Shown piece after piece: positions 1 to 6,934 of a stretch of DNA of 16,106 nt. The notes under the pieces are model-generated. The model had not been told where the DNA came from. It worked only from the letters and a program-made list of their open reading frames with translations, and made no database searches. The stretch is from JAVWGW01 sp036651575 (lineage in GTDB: Bacteria > Actinomycetota > Coriobacteriia > Coriobacteriales > Eggerthellaceae). How positions within the stretch are numbered: position 1 is the stretch's first letter; each line of letters opens with the position of its first letter. The position numbers and the translations under genes were made by a program. The stretch is taken from NCBI GenBank assembly GCA_036651575.1, contig JAVVXN010000036.1, forward strand, positions 1 to 16,106. Direction: 5' to 3'.

Positions 1-88
1 AAATCGCCGAGTATCGCACGAATAGGTAGGTTGGCATCGGGTGGTTTGATGGCAGTGAGTAAGTGATTACTTCCACTTATGCCCTTTT

Positions 89-117
89 CTGTCGTGGTGG
101 TGGTTTTGCGGTATAAT
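89..117 (+). promoter_or_regulatory. Putative dlt operon promoter
   Basis: A perfect TATAAT lies at 112-117, 47 bases before the dltA start codon. The -35 candidate is poor: CTGTCG at 89-94 with a 17-base spacer, three of six consensus bases. It is the only good -10 box before dltA and fits a short leader. The first 110 bases show no recognisable gene. The frame open from base 1 stops at 64-66 and could be the tail of an upstream gene, but nothing in it is recognisable. Confidence 0.45.
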
Positions 118-164
118 TTGGGTTCGTTTGTCTGCGTCGACCGAGAAATGTTGTGGTATAGAAA

Positions 165-1703
165 ATGATTTGTCGTAAAGCGAGCTTTTTGTCTGCCGTC
201 AAGCAGCAGGGAGGCAATGACCCTTCGCGGTGCGCTTTGAGAAACACGCGGGGCGAGGAAATAACCTATGGGGATCTTTCACGGAAGTCAGACGCTTTGG
301 CCGCTTATTTTCTTGAGAACATCCACGACGACAAACCGGTCGTTGTCTACGGACATAAATCTCCCTTAATGCTCGTAGCCTTTTTGGCGGCGCTCAAAAG
401 CGGTCATGCGTATGCACCCGTTGACATCGCATACCCTTTTGATCGCGTTGAGGATATTTTGTCACAGATAGGAAATCCCTTTGTTGTGTCTTTGGCAGAT
501 GATGCGTTCGAGGATGACCAACACCTAGCCCAGTGCGTTCTTTCTAAGCGCGATGTTGAGGAGATTTGTGCGCTACCGTGTGATCCGATCGATCCCGATA
601 CCGGGGTTTCAGGTGATGATACGTTTTATCTGCTCTTTACGTCAGGGAGCACGGGGAGACCGAAAGGTGTTCAGATGCCCGCTCGGGGCGTGGATAATTT
701 TTTGGAGTACTTCCTGACCTTTATGCCTACCGAGGGTCCCCAAATATATTTTAATCGCGTCCCCTACACGTTTGATGTGAGCCTTTTTGACATTATTCCT
801 GGTCTAGCAAGTGGTGTGACGCTTTTTGCTCTCGAACAAGAGCACGAGCAGAGCATGGCGCAAACATTTGAGGCCTTCAAGGAAAGCGCCATGACGGTCT
901 GGATATCCACCCCGTCGTTTATTGAGATGTGCCTGGCGGATAAGGCTTTCAACGCGGCTCTTTTGCCGAAACTGCAAAAAATAGTCCTCTGCGGTGAAGT
1001 CTTTCGCAATGCCACGGCGCTTCAACTTCTCGACAGATTCCCCGGTGTCGAAATTCTCAACACCTACGGGCCAACTGAAACGCAAGCCGTCACGGCTTTG
1101 TCGGTTGATCGTGAACTGGCCGAAACGCTGAATCCTCTTCCGGTGGGCTATCTGAGTCCGGGGATGGAAGCGGTAATTTATGATCCCGAAACGCTTCAGG
1201 AACTTCCTCAAAACGCGGTGGGAGAAATCTATCTGGTGGGAAACACGGTTTCAAGCGGATATTTTAAGCGCCCCGATCTCAACGAGAAGGCTTTTTCCGA
1301 GAAAATCATGGGCGACGGCTCTTGTTCTCGTTGTTACAAAACAGGCGATAAAGGTTATCTTGACGAGCAGGGTCGTTTGTTTTGTCTCGGCCGCCTCGAT
1401 TTTCAGGTGAAATTGAACGGCTTTCGTGTTGAGCTGGGCGATGTCGAGCAGCATATCTCATCGCTTCCCTATGTGGAAAACGCCGTTGTGCTGCCTGCAG
1501 AAAAAGAGGGAAAGGTTGTGCATCTTGTCGGACACGTGGTGCTTTCCGACCCCGATCTGCCCCCCGTGTTTCGAACGGCTCAAAAAATCAGGAACGACCT
1601 CAAGAAGAGCCTTCCTGAATATATGATACCGAAAAAGATTACGTTCCATGATAGTTTTGTCCTCAATACCAGCGGAAAGGTCGACCGAAAAGCGCTTTCC
1701 TAG
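165..1703 (+). CDS. dltA: D-alanine--D-alanyl carrier protein ligase DltA
   Basis: This cytosolic adenylating enzyme activates D-alanine with ATP and loads it on the phosphopantetheine thiol of DltC, the first step of teichoic acid D-alanylation. The 512-residue length is normal for DltA. The P-loop FTSGSTGRPKG is near residues 158-168. An LCGEVF segment near 275-280 holds the cysteine (Cys276) typical of DltA-type ligases. NTYGPTE is near 299-305, YKTGD near 391-395, and the C-terminal catalytic lysine is Lys505 in NTSGKVDRK. No condensation or carrier domain is attached, which argues against a peptide synthetase module. ATG 165 is the first possible start, because an in-frame TAG lies at 159-161. 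The ribosome-binding site is weak. It is the first gene of the operon; dltB follows after 24 bases. Confidence 0.95.
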   Translation: MICRKASFLSAVKQQGGNDPSRCALRNTRGEEITYGDLSRKSDALAAYFLENIHDDKPVVVYGHKSPLMLVAFLAALKSGHAYAPVDIAYPFDRVEDILSQIGNPFVVSLADDAFEDDQHLAQCVLSKRDVEEICALPCDPIDPDTGVSGDDTFYLLFTSGSTGRPKGVQMPARGVDNFLEYFLTFMPTEGPQIYFNRVPYTFDVSLFDIIPGLASGVTLFALEQEHEQSMAQTFEAFKESAMTVWISTPSFIEMCLADKAFNAALLPKLQKIVLCGEVFRNATALQLLDRFPGVEILNTYGPTETQAVTALSVDRELAETLNPLPVGYLSPGMEAVIYDPETLQELPQNAVGEIYLVGNTVSSGYFKRPDLNEKAFSEKIMGDGSCSRCYKTGDKGYLDEQGRLFCLGRLDFQVKLNGFRVELGDVEQHISSLPYVENAVVLPAEKEGKVVHLVGHVVLSDPDLPPVFRTAQKIRNDLKKSLPEYMIPKKITFHDSFVLNTSGKVDRKALS

Positions 1704-1727
1704 CAGCTATTCGAACACATCAACACT

Positions 1728-2915
1728 ATGGAATTTTATACTCAACCGTCATTTTTTTTGTTTTTGGCAGCCGCTCTTATTCCGGCGGCTATTTTGGGAT
1801 TTTCCGGAAGACGAATCAGGGTCTACGGCCTCGTGGTTTCGTGCGTGTTCTTGCTTTTTCTTTTCGCCGGCGACCTGGCGGGGATGCTCGCATTTGTCTT
1901 CTTTTTGGCGCTTGCAGCTTCGGTTACTTTCTGGACGGTAAGAAGCTGGCAAAGTGGCGAAAAAAGTCTTCTCAAGTTTCGTGTTTCACTTGCTTTGCTG
2001 ATTCTTCCGCTCGTGCTCTATAAAATCGGAGCTGTTTTCGATCAAAATCTTTGGGGATTTTTAGGTATTTCGTATATCACATTTAAGGCGATCCAAGTCC
2101 TGCTTGAAGTGCGTGACGGCATTATCAAGGATATGAACTTGTTCGACTACGCCTATTTTCTGCTTTTCTTTGCTCCCTTCACATCGGGGCCAATCGATCG
2201 AAGCCGACGCTTTACCGAAGATGCTGAAAAAATATTTTCTCGCGACGAGTACGCCGACATGCTTGCTCGGGGTATTTTGCTCTTGCTTGCCGGTGCGGTC
2301 TATCAGATGGTGTTCGCAACGATTCTATTTTCGTTTTACACGCCTGCACCCTTTATCGGCGACGTTTCGCTGTTTCAAAACATGGTCGAAGCCATTAAGG
2401 ATTCCTATGCGTATGGTTTCTATCTCTTCTTTGACTTTGCGGGATATTCCCTCATGGCGATGGGCGCGAGCTATTGTTTTGGCATCAAGACACCGCGCAA
2501 CTTCAAGGCTCCTTTTTTGTCTCTTGACGTGAAGGACTTTTGGAATCGTTGGCATATGACGCTTTCTTTTTGGTTGAGGGATTTTGTATTCATGCGTTTT
2601 ACGCGGTGGGCCATGAAAAAGAAGATATTTAAAAACAGGCTGCAGACGGCGTGCTGCGGCTATATGATCAACTTTGGCCTTATGGGCGCCTGGCATGGTC
2701 TTACTATTGATTATTTGGCGTATGGTGCGTATTATGGCGTGCTTTTTTGTTTGACTGATATCTATCAAAAGAAGTCGAAGTTTCATAAGAAGCATAAAAA
2801 TCAAAAGGTCTACAAAGCGGCGCAGTGGGTCTTGACTATTAACTTGATCATGTTCGGTATGGCGCTGTTTTCCGGTGAGATTCACCTAATCGTAGGAGGT
2901 TTGCTTTATGGATAA
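1728..2915 (+). CDS. dltB: D-alanyl transfer protein DltB (MBOAT family)
   Basis: This is a polytopic membrane O-acyltransferase that accepts D-alanine from DltC on the cytosolic side and passes it towards the outer face. The 395 residues include many hydrophobic segments from about residue 8 onward. The conserved MBOAT histidines are visible: His276 in NRWHMTLS and His323 in GAWHG. Their 47-residue spacing equals that of the characterised Streptococcus thermophilus DltB pair (289/336, from memory). The segment FAPFTSGPIDRSRRF near 148-162 is also typical. The 3' end overlaps dltC1 by eight bases, so the dltC1 ribosome-binding site is also DltB coding sequence (the last residues VGGLLYG). A run of eight T lies at 1752-1759 in codons 9-11. 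The gene is AT-rich: bases 2041-2100 have 21 G or C in 60. Confidence 0.95.
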   Translation: MEFYTQPSFFLFLAAALIPAAILGFSGRRIRVYGLVVSCVFLLFLFAGDLAGMLAFVFFLALAASVTFWTVRSWQSGEKSLLKFRVSLALLILPLVLYKIGAVFDQNLWGFLGISYITFKAIQVLLEVRDGIIKDMNLFDYAYFLLFFAPFTSGPIDRSRRFTEDAEKIFSRDEYADMLARGILLLLAGAVYQMVFATILFSFYTPAPFIGDVSLFQNMVEAIKDSYAYGFYLFFDFAGYSLMAMGASYCFGIKTPRNFKAPFLSLDVKDFWNRWHMTLSFWLRDFVFMRFTRWAMKKKIFKNRLQTACCGYMINFGLMGAWHGLTIDYLAYGAYYGVLFCLTDIYQKKSKFHKKHKNQKVYKAAQWVLTINLIMFGMALFSGEIHLIVGGLLYG

Positions 2916-3153
2916 GAGCCAGGTGGAAGAAAAGACGCTTGCTTTGTTGGAAGAGGTTTGTGCCGATGACGCGGTTCGTGAAGAACGCGATATCGATCTG
3001 TTTGAAGCGGGTCTTCTCGATTCGATGGGGGCAATAGAGTTGCTTGTCGGCATCGAGGAGGAGTTTGGCGTTGAAATAGCCCCTACCGAAGTTGAGCGCG
3101 ACGAGATGAATACGGTCAACCTGATCATTCATCAGATCGAGATCAGGCTGTAG
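2891..3153 (+). repeat. dltC direct repeat, copy 1
   Basis: This 263-bp unit runs from CGTAGGAGG through the dltC stop codon and recurs at 4600-4862, offset by 1709 bases. Comparing the two base by base gives two differences (C3102/T4811 and G3150/A4859), both silent. Similarity stops at once on both sides. Copy 1 also encodes the last residues and stop codon of DltB. Confidence 0.97.
2908..3153 (+). CDS. dltC: D-alanyl carrier protein DltC, copy 1
   Basis: This small acyl-carrier-type protein carries D-alanine as a thioester on 4'-phosphopantetheine between DltA and DltB. It has 81 residues, the usual size. The attachment serine is Ser39 in the LLDSMGAIELL motif, and the flanking acidic helices (DIDLFEAG, GIEEEFGVEI) are typical. 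The start is supported by GTAGGAGG centred about ten bases upstream. The gene overlaps the end of dltB by eight bases, so translation is probably coupled. dltD begins one base after its stop codon. The protein is identical in every residue to the second copy at 4617-4862. It occupies the usual position between dltB and dltD, so it is probably the ancestral copy. Confidence 0.96.
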   Translation: MDKSQVEEKTLALLEEVCADDAVREERDIDLFEAGLLDSMGAIELLVGIEEEFGVEIAPTEVERDEMNTVNLIIHQIEIRL

Positions 3154-3154
3154 C

Positions 3155-4357
3155 ATGCGCCATTTTATTGCTGTTTGTCTGGGGTTGCTGCTGTGCGGCG
3201 GAGTTGGCTTTGCCTGGTATTCGACCCAGCCAAATTTTGGCGATGTTGAACGCATGATTCAGGAAAATCCCTACCAAGCCCATCCCAATGCTGACATGAT
3301 CAACAACGTCAAATTTCTTGAAACAACCCTCGCAACCCGAACGGCATTGGGGGATAACCCTCGATTGTGTTTGGGGTCATCTGAGCTCGGTCTTGTCGAA
3401 CCCTGCTCGTCACACCCAAGTCACTTTTTTGGTGAACACAATTACGGGATCGATACGCTTACCGTCGGCCGTCCTTTTTATCAAGATCTTTGGCATGCGA
3501 TAGAGGTAGGGGCTTTAGGTGATGCGATTCCCGATAAAAAAGTTGCTATATTCGTTGGAATACAGTGGTTTATGTCCTACCAGGATGTGGGGGAAAATTT
3601 TCGCTATGCATTTTCGGAGGATTCATATCGGGCGTTTTTAGCGAACCCGGACGTATCATCCGAAACAAAAGAAGCGGTCAAAAAGCAAATGGCGGCTTAC
3701 GGTATTGCCGATGAAGTTGTTGTGGGAAGAAAAGGGCTTGATGCGATAGCTGGAGGACTTGACGATGCGGTTTTTAGTTTTTTCACTGACGCCGAAAAAA
3801 CGAAGGCGCTTTTAACGCCTTCGGATGATGACGCGCAAAGCATGAGCACCCCTCTTCCTCCGGGACGCTTTTCGGGGGCGGTAGAAGAGCCAAATTGGGA
3901 TGAATGGCTTGAGCGGGAAACGATTGAAGCGAAGGACGCATCCTCGAGTAATGCAGACGGATTTCTCGATGCGTACTATCATAATTCTTATGAAGGATGG
4001 CTTTATTCAACCAAAGCAAACCCTCCTTTCGTGCCGGGACAAGAGTATCAAGAGACCGAATGGACCGATTTTAAGCTGCTGCTTCAAGTCTGTAAGGAAA
4101 GTGGGGTTGAGCCCCTTATCGTGATGATGCCCACTAAGGGAGTCGCTTACGATCAGACGATTTACGATTACGATACGCGGCAAAAATGGTATACCTCGAT
4201 GCGCGCTTTGTGCGATGACTCCAACGTGCGCTATGCTGATTTTTCTTCGCATGAATACGATCCCTACTTCTTGCGTGATGTTATGCATTTGGGATGGACC
4301 GGATGGGTGCAGGTCAATAAGTCTTTGCTTGAGTTTTTCGAAGAGGGAACGTCATGA
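3155..4357 (+). CDS. dltD: Teichoic acid D-alanyltransferase DltD
   Basis: This membrane-anchored, extracellular SGNH-hydrolase-like protein carries out the last transfer of D-alanine to teichoic acid. The 400 residues start with a hydrophobic anchor at about 3-22 and no clear cleavage site. The nucleophile motif GSSEL is near 74-78, with the catalytic Asp375 and His378 in RDVMHLGW near the C-terminus. The three-residue Asp-His spacing matches known DltD proteins. Residues about 220-270 are a polar stretch that may be a less conserved insertion. It starts one base after dltC1, with no strong ribosome-binding site, so it probably depends on coupled translation. Its stop codon overlaps the dltX start as ATGA. 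The gene lies between the two dltC copies. Confidence 0.92.
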   Translation: MRHFIAVCLGLLLCGGVGFAWYSTQPNFGDVERMIQENPYQAHPNADMINNVKFLETTLATRTALGDNPRLCLGSSELGLVEPCSSHPSHFFGEHNYGIDTLTVGRPFYQDLWHAIEVGALGDAIPDKKVAIFVGIQWFMSYQDVGENFRYAFSEDSYRAFLANPDVSSETKEAVKKQMAAYGIADEVVVGRKGLDAIAGGLDDAVFSFFTDAEKTKALLTPSDDDAQSMSTPLPPGRFSGAVEEPNWDEWLERETIEAKDASSSNADGFLDAYYHNSYEGWLYSTKANPPFVPGQEYQETEWTDFKLLLQVCKESGVEPLIVMMPTKGVAYDQTIYDYDTRQKWYTSMRALCDDSNVRYADFSSHEYDPYFLRDVMHLGWTGWVQVNKSLLEFFEEGTS

Positions 4358-4518
4358 AAGATTTTATCGAAAAAATTCACTGTTTTTTAACGTCTCAGTC
4401 TTGGGGTAGCGCGATTTTTTGGATGCTCTCGGTGTGTTTGATGGTTGCAATTTTGGTCTGGTTTTTTTTGTTTTCGGGCTTTGGGGTACCTGCAGAACCG
4501 GTATATGAAGGATTTTGA
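4354..4518 (+). CDS. dltX: DltX-like single-pass membrane microprotein
   Basis: The ORF encodes 54 residues and starts inside the dltD stop codon (ATGA overlap). The N-terminus MKDFIEKIHC is polar. One membrane segment spans about residues 21-42, rich in Phe, Trp, Leu and Val. The short outer tail ends in PVYEGF at the C-terminus. Firmicutes DltX proteins are about 50 residues long with one membrane helix and a C-terminal FIYNEF-like tail; the conserved Tyr-x-x-Phe is kept here (Tyr51, Phe54). DltX has been proposed to receive D-alanine from DltB on that tyrosine and hand it to DltD, which fits the operon. In Bacilli dltX is usually first in the operon; here it follows dltD. It contains a T8 run at 4462-4469. 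The call rests on size, topology, tail and position rather than overall similarity. Confidence 0.82.
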   Translation: MKDFIEKIHCFLTSQSWGSAIFWMLSVCLMVAILVWFFLFSGFGVPAEPVYEGF

Positions 4519-4526
4519 TCAGCGCG

Positions 4527-4555
4527 GGTAAAAAATTTACCACGGATGCCATCCG
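4527..4555 (+). other. Two adjacent small hairpins between dltX and dltC2
   Basis: GGTAAA-AAA-TTTACC (4527-4541) is followed by CGGAT-GCC-ATCCG (4543-4555). A second TTACC at 4557-4561 could pair with GGTAA instead of the first. Neither stem is GC-rich or followed by a T run, so termination is unlikely. A role in mRNA processing or in setting dltC2 expression is speculation. Confidence 0.35.
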
Positions 4556-4599
4556 ATTACCTTTAACGTCGGGTTGCTGTTTTGAAAGGTCTATTGAAC

Positions 4600-4862
4600 C
4601 GTAGGAGGTTTGCTTTATGGATAAGAGCCAGGTGGAAGAAAAGACGCTTGCTTTGTTGGAAGAGGTTTGTGCCGATGACGCGGTTCGTGAAGAACGCGAT
4701 ATCGATCTGTTTGAAGCGGGTCTTCTCGATTCGATGGGGGCAATAGAGTTGCTTGTCGGCATCGAGGAGGAGTTTGGCGTTGAAATAGCCCCTACCGAAG
4801 TTGAGCGCGATGAGATGAATACGGTCAACCTGATCATTCATCAGATCGAGATCAGGCTATAG
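4600..4862 (+). repeat. dltC direct repeat, copy 2
   Basis: This is the second copy of the unit at 2891-3153. It starts at the same CGTAGGAGG and ends at the last base of the dltC stop codon. Two silent substitutions separate the copies. It keeps the TTTGCTTT spacer and the GGATAA that in copy 1 form the end of dltB, although no dltB lies here. Copy 2 is therefore probably the derived one. Confidence 0.97.
4617..4862 (+). CDS. dltC: D-alanyl carrier protein DltC, copy 2
   Basis: This second intact carrier protein gene encodes exactly the same 81 residues as copy 1, including phosphopantetheine-site Ser39 in LLDSMGAIELL. It has its own good ribosome-binding site (GTAGGAGG) and sits 98 bases after dltX, so it is the last gene before the operon's terminator at 5031-5070. 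It shows no sign of decay: the only two changes from copy 1 are silent. It presumably raises the supply of carrier or allows expression to differ from dltC1. Recent duplication or continuing gene conversion would explain the near identity. An assembly artefact is unlikely because the flanks on both sides are unique. Confidence 0.93.
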   Translation: MDKSQVEEKTLALLEEVCADDAVREERDIDLFEAGLLDSMGAIELLVGIEEEFGVEIAPTEVERDEMNTVNLIIHQIEIRL

Positions 4863-5030
4863 TCCTGAGACAACGTTCGCTTACTGATGGGGGATGCCGG
4901 TTAAGGCTGCCTACTATGACTACACACCACGCAAGAAGGAAAGCCGCCAAGTTTATTATGATCTCATCCGCTTACGAAGTTGCTTAAAGCAGTGCTGGGA
5001 GTGCTTCTCTGTCAAAACTCTGTGCCTAAA

Positions 5031-5070
5031 CAAAAGTGCGCCCCTTCACCGGGGTGTACTTTTGTTATTA
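5031..5070 (+). terminator. Rho-independent terminator of the dlt operon
   Basis: CAAAAGTGCGCCCC (5031-5044) pairs along its full 14 bases with GGGGTGTACTTTTG (5051-5064), with two G-U wobbles and the six-base loop TTCACC. TTATTA follows. The complementary strand also has a T-rich side (CTTTTGTTTAGG), so the element may act in both directions. It separates dlt from gat transcription. Confidence 0.85.
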
Positions 5071-5073
5071 TGG

Positions 5074-5100
5074 TTGACATGTGTTTTTGAATCCGATTAA
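5074..5100 (+). promoter_or_regulatory. Candidate gatCAB promoter
   Basis: A perfect TTGACA at 5074-5079 follows directly after the terminator. The -10 is unclear: GATTAA at 5095-5100, with a 15-base spacer, is the best nearby candidate and matches only three bases. A promoter is expected here because the terminator isolates gatC from dlt. Confidence 0.35.
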
Positions 5101-5135
5101 CCCCCTGACACCACCAGGGTTGCGAAGGAATCACC

Positions 5136-5444
5136 ATGACTCAGCATGTAACCGAAAAAGACGTGTGCACCATTGCAACGTACACGCGTATCGGGCTTTC
5201 CGATGAGGAATTACCTCAGATGACGAAGGACCTCAACGCTATCATCGATAGCCTCAAACCCATAACCGAATATGACTTGGAAGGCGTTGAGCCGACGTTT
5301 CACCCTATCGGCAGCCTTTCCAACGTCATGCGCGAAGACGTGTGCGCCACTGGCTTCACCCAGGAAGAGGCGCTTGAAAATGCGCCGCACCAGCAGGATG
5401 GATGCTTTTTGATTCCTGCAATTTTGGGCGGAGGCGATCAATAA
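5136..5444 (+). CDS. gatC: Asp-tRNA(Asn)/Glu-tRNA(Gln) amidotransferase subunit GatC
   Basis: GatC is the small subunit that wraps around and stabilises GatA and GatB in the cytosolic GatCAB complex. The 102 residues match the family size. The family pattern is clear: an N-terminal helix with LSDEELPQMTKDLNAIID, then EGVEPTFHP, NVMREDV, the ENAP segment before the C-terminal end and FLIPAILG. AAGGA at 5125-5129, six bases before ATG 5136, supports the start. The stop codon overlaps the gatA start by one base (TAATG). Three bacterial subunits in the order C-A-B form one unit here. Confidence 0.95.
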   Translation: MTQHVTEKDVCTIATYTRIGLSDEELPQMTKDLNAIIDSLKPITEYDLEGVEPTFHPIGSLSNVMREDVCATGFTQEEALENAPHQQDGCFLIPAILGGGDQ

Positions 5445-6934
5445 TGAACGATTTTGCCTGCATGAACGTGCGCGAAATCCAAGCGGGTTTGGCGGCCAAG
5501 ACCTTTTCTGCACAGGAAGTGGCCAAGGATTGCTTTGCGCGCATCGCAGCGGTCGACCCCACTATCCACGCCTTTCTTGAGTTGACCGAGGAAGCGGCTT
5601 TTGCCCAGGCGGCAAGCGTTGACGCCGCTATTGCTGCGGGCAATTTGGCGGCGTGTGGTCCTTTGGCGGGCGTTCCTGTGGCGTTTAAGGACAACATGAA
5701 CCAGATCGGCACGCACACCACGTGCTCATCCCGCATGCTGGAAAATTACCGCTCTCCCTATACGGCAACCTGTGTGGCGAAAACCATCGAAGCGGGCGGT
5801 ATTCCGCTGGGCAAGTTGAACATGGACGAATTTGCGTTTGGCTCTTCCACGGAAACTTCCGCATTTGGGCCGACGTTAAACCCGTGGGACACCGCGCGCG
5901 TTCCCGGCGGGTCTTCGGGCGGCTCGGCTGCGGCAGTTGCTGCCGGTATGGCCACCATCACGCTCGGTAGTGACACGGGCGGATCTATCCGTCAGCCGGG
6001 AAGCTTTTGCGGCGTCGTGGCAATCAAACCCACCTACGGTGTGGTGTCGCGCTACGGTGTGGTCGCCTTTGGTTCGTCGCTTGACCAGGTGGGTCCGTTC
6101 GCCCGCACGGTTGAGGATGCAGCCTGCGCACTCAATGCCTTGTCCGGGCGCGATCCGCTCGATTGCACCAGCCAAGATATCAGGACCGACTTTACCGCCA
6201 ACTTAAACCAGGGCGTCGCTGGCATGCGGATTGGCATCGTCCCCGCATTTATGGATGCGCAGGGCTTGGAGCCCGAAGTGAAGGCGAAAACGCAGGAAGC
6301 TGCGGCGAAGTTGGAAGCGATGGGCGCCACGCTGGTCGAGGTCGATCTTCCCAACGCCCAGGCTGCCATGAGCGCGTATTACGTGCTGGGACCCTGTGAG
6401 GCGTTCAGCAACCTTTCCCGCTTTGATTCGGTGCGCTACGGCTATTGCGCGCCAGGTCACAAAGATTTGGGGACGCAATATGAAGCCAGTCGCGAGGCGG
6501 GATTTGGTATCGAAGCGCGCCGCCGCATCATGTTGGGCAGTTATCTTTTGTCGGCGGGTGTCTATGAGAAGTATTACTATCCCGCTCAGCAGGTACGTAC
6601 GCTGATTACGCAGGATTATCAGCGCGCCTACGAACGAGTCGATTGTATTCTGTCGCCCGTGTCTCCCCGTACGGCGTTCGAGTTTGGCGAAATCGCCGAT
6701 CCGACCTCGATGTATCTTTCCGATATGTTCACCATATCCATCAATATTGCTGGCAACGGCGGCATGAGTGTGCCCGTCGGTTTGGGCGATCAAACGCATC
6801 TGCCTATCGGTGTGCAGCTGATTGCTCCGGCGTTCAAAGATGAAAACATGCTGCGTGTGGCGGCCGCTCTGGAGTCAGCTTATCAGGCAACTTCGGTTGC
6901 ACCCGATTTCGCTGACGGAAAGGTGGGTGTCTAA
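5444..6934 (+). CDS. gatA: Asp-tRNA(Asn)/Glu-tRNA(Gln) amidotransferase subunit GatA
   Basis: GatA is the amidase-family glutaminase that frees ammonia from glutamine for the GatB transamidation site. The protein has 496 residues from ATG 5444. The Ser-cisSer-Lys triad is visible: Lys82 in AFKDNM, Ser157 in VPGGSSGGS and Ser181 in DTGGSIRQP. The spacings (+75, +99) equal those of Staphylococcus aureus GatA (79/154/178, from memory). I chose ATG 5444 because it overlaps the gatC stop by one base and the family pattern begins there. An in-frame ATG at 5402 would lie inside gatC and adds residues unlike the family; ATG 5462 is a possible shorter start. The gene is followed by gatB with the same TAATG overlap. 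Confidence 0.96.
   Translation: MNDFACMNVREIQAGLAAKTFSAQEVAKDCFARIAAVDPTIHAFLELTEEAAFAQAASVDAAIAAGNLAACGPLAGVPVAFKDNMNQIGTHTTCSSRMLENYRSPYTATCVAKTIEAGGIPLGKLNMDEFAFGSSTETSAFGPTLNPWDTARVPGGSSGGSAAAVAAGMATITLGSDTGGSIRQPGSFCGVVAIKPTYGVVSRYGVVAFGSSLDQVGPFARTVEDAACALNALSGRDPLDCTSQDIRTDFTANLNQGVAGMRIGIVPAFMDAQGLEPEVKAKTQEAAAKLEAMGATLVEVDLPNAQAAMSAYYVLGPCEAFSNLSRFDSVRYGYCAPGHKDLGTQYEASREAGFGIEARRRIMLGSYLLSAGVYEKYYYPAQQVRTLITQDYQRAYERVDCILSPVSPRTAFEFGEIADPTSMYLSDMFTISINIAGNGGMSVPVGLGDQTHLPIGVQLIAPAFKDENMLRVAAALESAYQATSVAPDFADGKVGV

Noticed and set aside
2891..4862. Mobile element carrying dltC
   Set aside because: No inverted ends, target duplications or transposase; the repeat is only dltC with its ribosome-binding site.
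4894..5100. 68-residue ORF after dltC2
   Set aside because: No ribosome-binding site, no recognisable pattern, and it would run through the strong terminator at 5031-5070.
5402..5443. Upstream ATG of the gatA frame
   Set aside because: It lies inside gatC and adds 14 residues unlike GatA; ATG 5444 fits the TAATG overlap and the family start.
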